The notes under the pieces: model-generated
Seen by the model: the letters and a program-made list of their open reading frames with translations, nothing else
Database searches by the model: none
What the model was told of the DNA's origin: nothing
Assembly (NCBI GenBank): GCA_021732975.1
Contig: JAKFWC010000021.1
Coordinates: 186,001-250,000 of the forward strand
Direction of reading: 5' to 3'
DNA length: 64,000 nucleotides
Source: Planctomycetaceae bacterium
GTDB lineage: Bacteria > Planctomycetota > Planctomycetia > Planctomycetales > Planctomycetaceae
Translations under genes and position numbers: made by a program
In this document: in pieces, positions 45,668 through 54,370 of the stretch
Position numbering within the stretch: the stretch's first letter is position 1
How the letters are laid out: each line of letters begins with the position of its first letter

Positions 45668-45941
45668 GCTCACCAAGTCCTTCGTCATCGCGGGAAGCCC
45701 GCGCGGGGGTACCGCTGTCATGAAGTGCTGGTTTCATCAGGTCCGATAATCGGTGATACGCTTCTCGCATCTGGTTCAGCGTCTCGTCCATTGCCGCAGT
45801 TTCGGTTGCCATAACATCTTGGATGGAAAGCGATTGGCGAATCACAAACCACCGTAATCCGAGAACCCCTAATAGCGAGGCTAGTTCATGAACCTCGCTG
45901 GCAATTTTGGGAATGTTGGGATGGTTGCGTATTTCGGGCAT
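45660..45941 (-). CDS. Small DHp-like helical protein coupled to the LuxR regulator
   Basis: 93 residues, no membrane helix. 'EVHELASLLGVLGLRWFV' resembles the phospho-histidine helix of HisKA domains ('HDLNNLL'-like), and 'MDETLNQMREAYHRLSDLM' could be the second helix of a four-helix dimer. No ATPase domain follows. Its stop overlaps the regulator's start. It may be an orphan phosphotransfer or dimerisation protein, or a remnant of a kinase; both are inference. Confidence 0.5.
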   Translation of the reverse strand: MPEIRNHPNIPKIASEVHELASLLGVLGLRWFVIRQSLSIQDVMATETAAMDETLNQMREAYHRLSDLMKPALHDSGTPARASRDDEGLGEHE

Positions 45942-46252
45942 GGTGCGGAGATCCCGACATGCGGTCCGAATCGACGTTGGAGAATCGACACCGATGGAAT
46001 GATGTCAATACCCTTTCTTACCTCACCCTCTGCGAAAATCTTCTGCGCGAAATTTGCAATGATTGAACTTATTGTCCGGTTTGGGGTTAAGCGGTAAACA
46101 GGAGAAAACCTCGATGCCCCATCGACGATTGCTGATCTGTGTTGCCGATTCGAATCCAGATGCGTTGAATGTACTCAATTTCGTTGGTAAATGCACGGTT
46201 CTCTCCATCCGTGGTGAGATAACGGCTACGAGCGAACCGCAGCGCCGCCAGT
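45942..46252. other. Intergenic region (311 bases)
   Basis: Small frames exist on both strands, one with a good 'caggagaa' at ~46096 before ATG 46114, but its later part is only antisense to the metalloprotease gene. No gene is called. Confidence 0.4.
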
Positions 46253-46951
46253 TTAATTGTTGCGGGATCGGCCGGAGTCACCCGCGAAACGAAGCACCAG
46301 ATAAACCAGCGTCAGGATTGTTTGCAGAGTCGCGGCGACATAGGTCCAAGCCGCTGCAGACAGAACATTCCGCACGACGACCACCCCGTCGTCATCGACC
46401 ACGTTCAACTCTGCCAATAACCGCTTTGCGCGGGCGCTGGCGTCGAACTCGACCGGCAGGTTGATCAACTGAAAGGCCACCACGCCGGAAAAGACGACCA
46501 GTCCAATGGAGACCATCGGCGGAAAACGCAGCATTGCGCCGACGATGATCAGGATCATGGCCAGATTCGGTCCCACGGCGGCCGCGGGAACGGCAAAATT
46601 TCGGATCACCAGCGGGGCGTAGTGCTGGGCGTGTTGCAGCGCATGGCCGACTTCGTGAGCCGCGATTCCCACCGCGGAGAGCGACCGCGTGTGATAGACC
46701 GCGGAACTGAGCCGTACGGTGTTCGTGGTGGGATCGAAGTGATCCGACAATTCTCCCGGCGTTTCTTCGATGGGGACATCGTACAAGCCGCCCTGGTCGA
46801 GAATGAGGCGTGCCGCGGCGGCCCCGGACAAGCGGGCAGGACGATTCATACCGTCTTGAAAAGACGAGCGTACCCGCCACTGGGCCCACATGCCGAGCAG
46901 CAATGCCGGGGCGAGAATGATGTAGTACCGCGGATCGATGTAGCTAAACAT
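46253..46951 (-). CDS. YugP-type membrane zinc metalloprotease
   Basis: 232 residues of the neutral zinc metallopeptidase (DUF1328/YugP, Zn_peptidase_2) family. Zinc motif HEVGH at 99-103 ('IAAHEVGHALQHAQHY') and an N-terminal helix ('YYIILAPALLLGMWAQW') plus three more hydrophobic segments give a membrane-bound enzyme with unknown substrates. It follows the PspA-like and sigma-factor genes on the same strand (111-base gap), which suggests a role in membrane stress. Confidence 0.87.
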   Translation of the reverse strand: MFSYIDPRYYIILAPALLLGMWAQWRVRSSFQDGMNRPARLSGAAAARLILDQGGLYDVPIEETPGELSDHFDPTTNTVRLSSAVYHTRSLSAVGIAAHEVGHALQHAQHYAPLVIRNFAVPAAAVGPNLAMILIIVGAMLRFPPMVSIGLVVFSGVVAFQLINLPVEFDASARAKRLLAELNVVDDDGVVVVRNVLSAAAWTYVAATLQTILTLVYLVLRFAGDSGRSRNN

Positions 46952-47062
46952 GGCGTTGAATCCTCAACGTTCAGAACGCTCGATTCCCCTGTCGAGTTTG
47001 GGAATGAGGTGGATTTCCAATTCGTAGTTATGAAGCATCAGCGACAGATGGAGTTCCCGGCG

Positions 47063-47614
47063 TTATCCCAGGGAGCTGCCGAGTTCGCGTTTCATGGCCT
47101 CTAGTTCGGCGTCGATTTGTGAATGGCGATCGAATCCCAGTGGGCTGACATCGGCGACGGCGGCGGGGCGGGCATCAATTCCCACATCTTCGCCCCGGAG
47201 CATCGCTTGTTTCCGCAGGGCTTCCGCCAGTCGGGCCTCCAGTGCCCGCTGCATGGTCGACAAATGTTCGCGGGTGGCCACCGCGGAGTGATGTTGCTGC
47301 TGCAAGCCAGCCACCAGGTCTTCCACCTCTCGCTTTCGCAGCAGGCACTGCCGGGCTTCTGTCTCGCACTGACCCAGCAGATGCGTTTTCGCCTTACCTG
47401 CCCAATCCGTCGCCTGATGGCGATGTTCCTGAATCTCGGCGTACAGGCGTTCTTCATTCCCGGTGGCGGTCGCGACACTCCGCCGGGCTCCTGCCAGCCC
47501 TTCTTCCATTTCGCGTAAAATGGCCTCGATAGCGGCCAGCGGGTCTTTCGATTCGGCGAGCAACTGGCTCAGATTGCACGTCACAATGTCGGTCAGGCGA
47601 CTGAAGTAACTCAT
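47063..47614 (-). CDS. PspA/IM30-like coiled-coil protein
   Basis: 183 residues from 47614 ('MSYFSRLTDIV'). The short N-terminal helix 'RLTDIVTCNLSQLLAESKDP' and 'AIEAILREMEEGL' match PspA/Vipp1, which bind and remodel the inner membrane under stress. The rest is a long helical hairpin with many E, Q, R and A residues. It is shorter than typical PspA (~220). It follows the ECF sigma gene by 156 bases, so the sigma factor may drive it. Confidence 0.8.
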   Translation of the reverse strand: MSYFSRLTDIVTCNLSQLLAESKDPLAAIEAILREMEEGLAGARRSVATATGNEERLYAEIQEHRHQATDWAGKAKTHLLGQCETEARQCLLRKREVEDLVAGLQQQHHSAVATREHLSTMQRALEARLAEALRKQAMLRGEDVGIDARPAAVADVSPLGFDRHSQIDAELEAMKRELGSSLG

Positions 47615-47770
47615 GGGAGGTTCCATCCTGACGGTAAGCGTACGGAAAGCGACTTTCTCTCCGCGGCACGCGCGCCCTGAAAAGGGCCAACGAAATGGCG
47701 GCGGGGATGGATCATCGCGAACACAGTTTTCTCGCTCTTTGGAATCATGTCGGTTGCATGACGGCATCAA

Positions 47771-48388
47771 TCAGTCTTCTTCCGGCAATCCCGGATCGGT
47801 CACACCCCGATCGAGGAGTTTTTCCCGCAGTTTTTCGCGGGCCAAACGCAATCGGCTCTTACATGTCGGAAGATTGCATTCGGTGGCATCTGCAATCTCC
47901 GGCAAGCTGAGTGCCATGTAGTGGTACAGAATGAAGGTGCTCCGCTGATCATCCGGCAATTCCGGCAAAACTGCGTCCACCAGGCGGACAATTTCCTGCT
48001 GATCGGCCCGGTCCAGCGGGGCGGTTTCCTCGCCCATGATCCGCGCGAGACCATCATCATCTTCCGTCGCCCCGGAGCATTTGATCGCTCGGACCAGCGC
48101 GTCGTGCGACCGTCGACGCGTGCTGTCGATGAGCAAATTCCGTGCAATCCGGAACATCCACCCCCGAAAACTTCCGCGGGGAAGGTAGTCCCACGACTGG
48201 TTGAAGACCCGCAGGAGCGTTTCCTGCGTGAGATCTTCCGCGAGTTGGGCGTCCCGTAAATGCCGAATAAAGAAACCAATCAGTGCCGACTGATGCCGCG
48301 CCACGATTTCATCGAAGGCGTGCCGGTCGCCCCCCTGCATGCGGAGCATACAGGCATCGTCATCGTCATGATTCAACGAAACCGACAT
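47771..48388 (-). CDS. ECF-type RNA polymerase sigma factor
   Basis: 205 residues. Sigma-70 region 2 is seen as 'LAEDLTQETLLRVF' and 'FRGWMFRIARNLLIDSTRRR', region 4 as 'LPELPDDQRSTFILYHYMAL' plus 'LPEIADATECNLPTCKSRLR'. An insert with acidic residues separates the regions. No anti-sigma gene is adjacent, so it may be controlled otherwise. The PspA-like and YugP-like genes downstream are likely in its regulon. Confidence 0.9.
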   Translation of the reverse strand: MSVSLNHDDDDACMLRMQGGDRHAFDEIVARHQSALIGFFIRHLRDAQLAEDLTQETLLRVFNQSWDYLPRGSFRGWMFRIARNLLIDSTRRRSHDALVRAIKCSGATEDDDGLARIMGEETAPLDRADQQEIVRLVDAVLPELPDDQRSTFILYHYMALSLPEIADATECNLPTCKSRLRLAREKLREKLLDRGVTDPGLPEED

Positions 48389-48561
48389 GCGGCTGGGGAT
48401 CGTTACATCGCGGAAGAAAAACGCTCGGTATTTGGTCCAGTGTGGCTAACAACCCCGAGGATGGCAATCATCCGGTTTGGCCTCACCGTTCCGGTACGGT
48501 ATCGTAGCAGGTTCCGGAAGCACGCGATCTCCGCGGCAAGGCTTTCTGTTTGGCAGGATTG

Positions 48562-49818
48562 ATGTTGATCGTGAAGACGTGGTCGTTTGAGTTTGGAAGC
48601 AGTGGAACCTGGAATTGGACGCCGCGGGCCGATCAGGTGGTGTTGTCGCATACGGGACCGGGTGAGGCCGTCGATGCGTCTGCAGCCGTGCGCGCCGGGC
48701 TGACGCAACCACTCGATTTCCCGCCGTTGAGCACGGCGCTGGTGGATGGTGACCGCGTGGTGTTGGCCATCGATCGCGGGTTGCCTCAGGCCGCGGAGAT
48801 CGTCGCGGGAATCTGGCCGGTGCTCAATGAATGTGGCATCCGTCCGCAAGATGTCCTCATTCTGCAACCCGGCGGATGGACAGTGTCGGAACAGCGTCTC
48901 GATCCGCGTGAAAAACTTCCCGACGCCGTCCGCAAAGAAGTCCGCTGGGAAACGCATGATCCGACCGTTGAAGGTGCCTGCGGATACCTGGCGACGAGTG
49001 CGGCCGGCGAGCGAATTTACCTGTCGCACAAGATTCTCGAAGCCGACTTCGTCCTGCCCGTTACACTCGGAGGATTTGATTCCCTTCAGGGAACGCGATC
49101 GCCGATGTCGGTCTTGTATCCCGGTCTGTCGACACCCGAAGCCTTTGCCAAGACACATGGTCAAGGTCACCGCGAACTCCGGCCGGAAGATGACCGTCCC
49201 CTGAAGCAGTTGATCGATGAAATCGGCTGGTTGCTGGGTGTGCAATTCGCCGTGCAACTCATTCCCGGCGGCCGGCGCGGTACCACGGCGGACATCCTGG
49301 CCGGTGGCGTCGAATCGGTCCAGCGGCAGGCGTTACAGCGGCTCAACGAATACTGGCGTGTGCAATGGCCGGCTCGCGCTGAAACCGTCGTGGTCACCGT
49401 CCCCACCGTGGGAGAAGCGGCTTCATGGAATGATGTCGGCATGGCAGTCGATGTCGCCCGCAGCGTGGTGGAGCACGGCGGCAAGATCATCGTCCTTTCC
49501 GATCTGCAATCGCCGCCGGGGGCGGGGATCGAGCAACTCCGCGGACAACCATCACCCCGGGCTGCCTTGCAACCGCTGCGTGAACAAGCCCCGCCCGATC
49601 TGCAGGCGGCATCGCAATGGGCCGCCGCCGCGGATTGGGCTCGCATCTATTTGCTCAGCAAGCTGGATGCGGACCTTGTGGAAGAACTGTTTGCGGTTCC
49701 ATTGCGCGACGTAGTGGAAGTGGAGCGGTTGCTGGCCACGATTGAAGAATGTGCCGTGATCACGTCAGCGCAATCGACGTTTGCGGAAATCGTAGAATCG
49801 TCATTCAGTGACCAATAA
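48562..49818 (+). CDS. LarA-like protein (DUF2088), atypical active site
   Basis: 418 residues from ATG 48562. It has the DUF2088 and C-terminal LarA architecture of nickel-pincer lactate racemases. The first histidine block is kept ('WETHDPTV'), but where LarA has 'EPHYFAGFSGGRK' with metal-binding His and pincer-binding Lys, this protein reads 'GGFDSLQGTRSPMSVLYPG', lacking both. It may use another cofactor, another substrate or none. No larB, larC or larE is near. Confidence 0.78.
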   Translation: MLIVKTWSFEFGSSGTWNWTPRADQVVLSHTGPGEAVDASAAVRAGLTQPLDFPPLSTALVDGDRVVLAIDRGLPQAAEIVAGIWPVLNECGIRPQDVLILQPGGWTVSEQRLDPREKLPDAVRKEVRWETHDPTVEGACGYLATSAAGERIYLSHKILEADFVLPVTLGGFDSLQGTRSPMSVLYPGLSTPEAFAKTHGQGHRELRPEDDRPLKQLIDEIGWLLGVQFAVQLIPGGRRGTTADILAGGVESVQRQALQRLNEYWRVQWPARAETVVVTVPTVGEAASWNDVGMAVDVARSVVEHGGKIIVLSDLQSPPGAGIEQLRGQPSPRAALQPLREQAPPDLQAASQWAAAADWARIYLLSKLDADLVEELFAVPLRDVVEVERLLATIEECAVITSAQSTFAEIVESSFSDQ

Positions 49819-49825
49819 CTCTCCT

Positions 49826-49910
49826 GTGTGCCACTGGCTCTGCCAGTGTCTTCCCTATAAAACGCGGCAGTGATTAAAAGAAGAAAACACTGGCAGAGCC
49901 AGTGGCACAC
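49826..49910. repeat. Perfect 23-base inverted repeat ('gtgtgccactggc')
   Basis: Arms 49826-49848 and 49888-49910 are exact reverse complements, and each contains the shorter palindrome 'cactggc..gccagtg'. Loop of 39 bases. A worn relative lies at 5174-5247. Confidence 0.85.
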
Positions 49911-49942
49911 TGTCGTTTAGCAGCATGGTTTAACCGGGAAAC

Positions 49943-50716
49943 ATGCCGATGTTGCCGCCGTACAAATCGGTGTTTCAGCCGTTTCCGCTGCTGGTGCTGG
50001 GCTTGGGCATCAGCCTGTTCTGGTACTGGCGACGGCATCCCGAGCAGCGGCGAGCATTGCGGTTTCCGTGCCTGATTTACATCGCGCTGCTGCTGGATTG
50101 TCTGCCAGTGACGGCGTGGCTGGCCGCGGGGACGCTCGAACGCTGGTTTCCGCGTGTGCTGCACCGGCCGGAAAATGTCGCGGCGATCGTGGTCCTCGGC
50201 GGCGGCATCATCCCGCCGGTTACTCCCAATGAGCCCACACGCCCGCACATTCATTCCACACAGCGGGCGCTGCACGCCGCCGAGTTGTATCACGAAGGCT
50301 TGCCCATTCCGTTGATTGTGAGTGGTGGCAAGCCGCATGCCTCCGAGCCGGGGGAATGTGTCGCCGTGGCGATGGCACATGTACTGCGTCAGGCCGGTGT
50401 GCGCGAGGACGACCTCGTTGTCGAAACGGTCTCGCGGAACACCGCCGAGAACGCGATCGAATCTGCTCGCTGGCTGAAAGAACGCGGCATCGACAAAAAC
50501 GTGCTGCTCGTCACCACGGCGACCCATCTGCCCCGCTCGGAAATGATGTTTCGCGCACAGGGCATCGCGGTGATCCCGGCCGGTTGCGAGTACCACATCG
50601 ACGAGATGCAGCCAACGCTGGAGATGCTGTTGCCCAAGACATCCGCGGTCGTTGCCAATCATCAGGCCTGGTATGAATTCTGGGGCATGCTGCGGTTGCA
50701 ACTGCTGGGGCGTTGA
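49943..50716 (+). CDS. YdcF/SanA-family membrane protein (DUF218)
   Basis: 257 residues. Two N-terminal hydrophobic segments ('FPLLVLGLGISLFWYW', 'CLIYIALLLDCLPVTAWL') are followed by the DUF218 domain: 'AAIVVLGGGI', 'YHEGLPIPLIVSGGKP', 'SRNTAENAIESARWL' and 'VLLVTTATHLPRSEMMF'. Relatives such as ElyC and SanA affect cell-envelope integrity and peptidoglycan/lipid-carrier use. The catalytic activity is not known. Confidence 0.85.
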   Translation: MPMLPPYKSVFQPFPLLVLGLGISLFWYWRRHPEQRRALRFPCLIYIALLLDCLPVTAWLAAGTLERWFPRVLHRPENVAAIVVLGGGIIPPVTPNEPTRPHIHSTQRALHAAELYHEGLPIPLIVSGGKPHASEPGECVAVAMAHVLRQAGVREDDLVVETVSRNTAENAIESARWLKERGIDKNVLLVTTATHLPRSEMMFRAQGIAVIPAGCEYHIDEMQPTLEMLLPKTSAVVANHQAWYEFWGMLRLQLLGR

Positions 50717-50741
50717 CCGCCTCATTTCGGCCGTCGCAACT

Positions 50742-52838
50742 CTATTTTTCGTCGTCTTTCCCAGACGATTGCGGAGTGGAGAGCGCTTTCACAGCGGGTT
50801 CGTCCAGCCGTTGCTCATCGGATGGAAGCGAAGCATACAGCTTGGCGAACGCTTCGGCATGGGCCGGGCTGACGGAGACGTACGTTCGTAATCCACGGAG
50901 GACATCCTGCTGCTCGTTCTCGGGCAGATCGAGATGTTTCAACCGCGATGGTAACCATTCCATCCCCGCATAGCGCGCCATCAGGCGGCGCAGTTTCGGC
51001 AGCGTCAGTTGGTCGACATCCAGCGTCCTGGTACTAACGTGGTCGAGGAACGCATTCCGTGTCGTCAACAATGCGTACTTGCGGTGATCGATGTCCGGCG
51101 TGGGCGGTCCTTCGTCCACAATGGTGATCGACCATCGCTTATCTTTGCTGACGGCGAGGTCGCGAATTTCCATCTTGCCGGTCCCCTCCGCTCCATGCTG
51201 CCGCCGGGTTCCCTTCGGTACCTCGATGGAGAAGAGTTCGTAATCGTCTTTGGAGAGCGCTTCGATCAGGGTGAGGCATCCCTCGCGGCTGGTCAACAAC
51301 TTCGTCGGGTTCATTGTGAAGCCTTCGGGGAAGGTGTTGGGCGCGAACTCCTGCACCCATTGTGAACCGACTTGGTCAATTGGCACGAGGACATCGGCCG
51401 TCGACCAGCAGACGGACACCGGACAGGTGATTGTTGACACGTGGGCGACGGGCGAACTCGCCAACCACGTTTCGTCGTTGAAATCGCCCCCGTGGACTTT
51501 CACGCTGGGGACGAGGGCCGTTCCCACACCGAAGAGGGCGGGAATGCGTGCCGCCGTTTTTCCGGCAGCAGGGCCGGCTTTGTCCAACTGCTTGAAGAAG
51601 TATGCCGCGTTGTAACCCCAGTTAACGGGTGGGACATCAGGGGCGGCACCGGACAGCGGAAATGTTTCGGCGCTGAGCAATAGCGTCATCCAGCCGCCCG
51701 CGCTGCCACCACTGACGATCACTTTCGTGTCGTCGATCCACGGAAGTCGCCGTGACAGATGGAGCAACGTGACATCTGGATTCATCAAACGAATGAGCGG
51801 ATTGGTCGGCAGCGCGCTCGGCGTGACCACAATCCATTGTCGATTGAGAAACGGAATCACTCCCGCTTCGGGGGCCTCGTAGCCCGCCGCGAAGAACAGG
51901 GGGAACGCCGATCTCTTATCGGGCGAGAACGTCGACGGCAGATAGATTTTCGCCTGGGCTTCGGTGGGTTTTCCCACAGCATCGACGTAAGAGAACGTCA
52001 TCCCCACAACGGCCGCACCTGAGGCTGTCCCGGTGAGAGGAGCCTGGCTGGTGACACGCAGTCGTGATGGGCTCAATTCATTCAAGGCCCGTTTGACATC
52101 GTCGACCCACACGGGACCGCGGAAAGCGACGCCGCCATCGTCTTTGACACTCTTCGCTAACCGCAGCGTGCCCCATTCTGTCGCCCTGTCGACCACCGGG
52201 CCGTAAAGTCCGCCCATGATGGTTTTAGTAAACGGCAACTGGAGCGCATCGAAGTAAGCGATGTTGAAGCGGATCGATTCCCCAGCGTTGATCTGGCAAT
52301 CGTGCTTGTCCCCCGAATTCAACGGCACCGCCCATTCAAAAGTGGCCACGCCCGCTTCGCGTTTCATGGCTCCAAGGCCGTCTTGTTTGGCATCCTCAGC
52401 ATCGCCCTTGCCACCGGCAAGAACGTGCTTGTCTCGATACAGGCCCGGGGCGATGACTTTTCGATCGCTGAGGGGGGCCAGTTCCGCTCCGGCATTGAAC
52501 GCCAGCATCGCGGCATCGAGTTGCAGCGGCGTGATGCTTTCGTCGGCAGTGGCATCCGGAACCTGCAATACCACATAGAGCGCGTTTGCGGAATTCATCA
52601 CGCGCAGTGTGCAGGCCCGTGTTTCGGTTAACGCCGGATCGATCCGGACAAAGGAGACGCTGGTGGAATGGAGCGGAGCCTCGTTCCATTCGTCCTTTCC
52701 GATGACGCCATCGATTTGGGGCGGTTTGGCACAAGGAGCCGCGTCAATATTCTTGGGTAGTAGTGGCGGCTCGGCGGCAAAGCACGACGCAAAACAAATC
52801 CCGCTTGCCAGGAAGATGGACTGGACGGAAAGATTCAC
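50742..52838 (-). CDS. Exported alpha/beta hydrolase with N-terminal CBM9-like domain
   Basis: 698 residues with a signal peptide ('SIFLASGICFASCFAAE'). Residues ~30-225 resemble a carbohydrate-binding DOMON/CBM9-like domain ('IDGVIGKDEWNEAPLHS'). The catalytic part has 'VIVSGGSAGGWM' (G-x-S-x-G, S379), as in prolyl-oligopeptidase/esterase-like hydrolases. A ~120-residue C-terminal extension is helical. Together with the sulfatase next door this suggests polysaccharide (esterified glycan) breakdown. Confidence 0.75.
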   Translation of the reverse strand: MNLSVQSIFLASGICFASCFAAEPPLLPKNIDAAPCAKPPQIDGVIGKDEWNEAPLHSTSVSFVRIDPALTETRACTLRVMNSANALYVVLQVPDATADESITPLQLDAAMLAFNAGAELAPLSDRKVIAPGLYRDKHVLAGGKGDAEDAKQDGLGAMKREAGVATFEWAVPLNSGDKHDCQINAGESIRFNIAYFDALQLPFTKTIMGGLYGPVVDRATEWGTLRLAKSVKDDGGVAFRGPVWVDDVKRALNELSPSRLRVTSQAPLTGTASGAAVVGMTFSYVDAVGKPTEAQAKIYLPSTFSPDKRSAFPLFFAAGYEAPEAGVIPFLNRQWIVVTPSALPTNPLIRLMNPDVTLLHLSRRLPWIDDTKVIVSGGSAGGWMTLLLSAETFPLSGAAPDVPPVNWGYNAAYFFKQLDKAGPAAGKTAARIPALFGVGTALVPSVKVHGGDFNDETWLASSPVAHVSTITCPVSVCWSTADVLVPIDQVGSQWVQEFAPNTFPEGFTMNPTKLLTSREGCLTLIEALSKDDYELFSIEVPKGTRRQHGAEGTGKMEIRDLAVSKDKRWSITIVDEGPPTPDIDHRKYALLTTRNAFLDHVSTRTLDVDQLTLPKLRRLMARYAGMEWLPSRLKHLDLPENEQQDVLRGLRTYVSVSPAHAEAFAKLYASLPSDEQRLDEPAVKALSTPQSSGKDDEK

Positions 52839-52912
52839 GGGAGGATCCTCAGGCGCAGGAAACGGTTTCGTCCAGTTTACCTCGCCAACAGGAACTCGGT
52901 TTCAATCGGTGC

Positions 52913-54268
52913 TCACGGTAGCGACTTGCGCCATTCGAGCGCCATCGCGGATAATCTTTGCACAACTTCGGGTTGCTGTTGGGCCAGGTTATGCTCTTCA
53001 TTGCGGTCTCGAATCACATCGTACAGTTCAGTGCCGGTCCCATCGGCATTAATCAAGAGCTTCCATTGGCCCTCGCGGACGGCAACGTTCGGACTGCGAT
53101 GGTGGGCGTCCTTGGGATAGGCAAACGATTTGTCGTTACGACCATATTCCCAGAAGAGCGGGCGTTTGCGGACGGGCGATTGCCCTTTCCATGCTGCCGT
53201 CATGTCTTCGCCATCGGGAACAGACTCCGCAGGCAATTTCGCTCCGCAGAGGGACGCCAGCGTGGGCAGAATATCGACGGAAGCAACGACCGTGGTTTCA
53301 TTGACCACACCCGAGGGGGCCGTACCCGGCCACCAGACCATGAACGGCACGCGCGTGCCTCCTTCGTAGAGGCTGAGCTTCTGGCCGCGGAGACCGCCGA
53401 CGCGCCGCCGTTCCAAAGGCGGCGACGCGCCGTTATCGCCCAGAAACAGCACCAGTGTGTTCGTGTCTTTTAACCCGTCGAGTAAACGGCCAATTTGTCG
53501 GTCCGTTTCGAACAGCACGGCGAGATAGCGTTGATTCAGCTCGCCATCTGCTAATTTCTTGACCGCTTCGAGCTGTTCGGGTGACGGCGCGAATGGTGTG
53601 TGAGTATCGTCCAGCCAGAGATTCACGAAGCAGGGTTGATCTCGGTGCTGTTGCAGAAATGTGAGAGTTTGGTCGACCATCCATTTCGTCCGGTTGTGTC
53701 GGGCAACCTGCTGTGGTTCAAGTTGATCCTGTGGCCCCCACGGAACGGTCTTCAGCCCGAGTGCCGCGGCCGGTTCCGGACTCTCGTAGGTTCCCAGTCC
53801 CACGTTGTAGCCGTACTCCGTGAATCTCGGTGCATTGACCACATCGCGCCCGCCGCCGAGATGCCATTTGCCGATATGCGCGGTCGCGTAACCGGCCTCC
53901 TTCAACATGCGCGGCAGCGATGGTGCCTTGGGATTGAGGAAATCATGCATCTCACACGCTTGATTTCCGGCCTTGGTCTGCAGGTAACTGGTGATGTGCC
54001 AGCGCGCCGGAAACTGGCCGGTGATGATACCGCAGCGCGACGGAGAGCAGATGGGGGCCGCCACGTAACCCTGTGTAAAGCGGATCCCTTCGCGTGCCAA
54101 CCGATCCATTTGCGGCGTTTCAATCATCGTGTTGCCGTAGCACGACGGATCGCCCCAGCCGAAATCGTCGACCAGCACAATCACAACATTGGGCGGTTTA
54201 GCCGACTCGGCGGCACTGACTGCGCTGCCAGTTAATACCAACAGCCAGAGCAGAAATTCGTAGCGCAC
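52913..54268 (-). CDS. Exported type I sulfatase
   Basis: 451 residues with a signal peptide ('LLWLLVLTGSAVSAAE'). The formylglycine motif is CSPSR (74-78) in 'APICSPSRCG', and calcium-site 'VLVDDFGWGD' and 'ADHG'-equivalent 'LVLFLGDNGASPP' are present. It removes sulfate from a sulfated sugar or polysaccharide in the periplasm after maturation by a formylglycine-generating enzyme or anSME encoded elsewhere. The adjacent hydrolase gene (50742-52838, same strand, 74 bases downstream) may act on the same polymer. Confidence 0.9.
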   Translation of the reverse strand: MRYEFLLWLLVLTGSAVSAAESAKPPNVVIVLVDDFGWGDPSCYGNTMIETPQMDRLAREGIRFTQGYVAAPICSPSRCGIITGQFPARWHITSYLQTKAGNQACEMHDFLNPKAPSLPRMLKEAGYATAHIGKWHLGGGRDVVNAPRFTEYGYNVGLGTYESPEPAAALGLKTVPWGPQDQLEPQQVARHNRTKWMVDQTLTFLQQHRDQPCFVNLWLDDTHTPFAPSPEQLEAVKKLADGELNQRYLAVLFETDRQIGRLLDGLKDTNTLVLFLGDNGASPPLERRRVGGLRGQKLSLYEGGTRVPFMVWWPGTAPSGVVNETTVVASVDILPTLASLCGAKLPAESVPDGEDMTAAWKGQSPVRKRPLFWEYGRNDKSFAYPKDAHHRSPNVAVREGQWKLLINADGTGTELYDVIRDRNEEHNLAQQQPEVVQRLSAMALEWRKSLP

Positions 54269-54370
54269 GATGTGACTCCTGAATGACCTTGCCGCTCGCC
54301 CTCATGCATGGACTCTTTGTCGCGGCATCTTAGCCCGGCCATCACAGCGATGCGACTCCGTCCGCGCGCA

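Noticed and set aside
46114..46464. Plus-strand frame with a good 'caggagaa' ribosome-binding site
   Set aside because: The second half only mirrors the metalloprotease gene and the first ~45 residues match nothing recognised. Kept as a possibility, not called.
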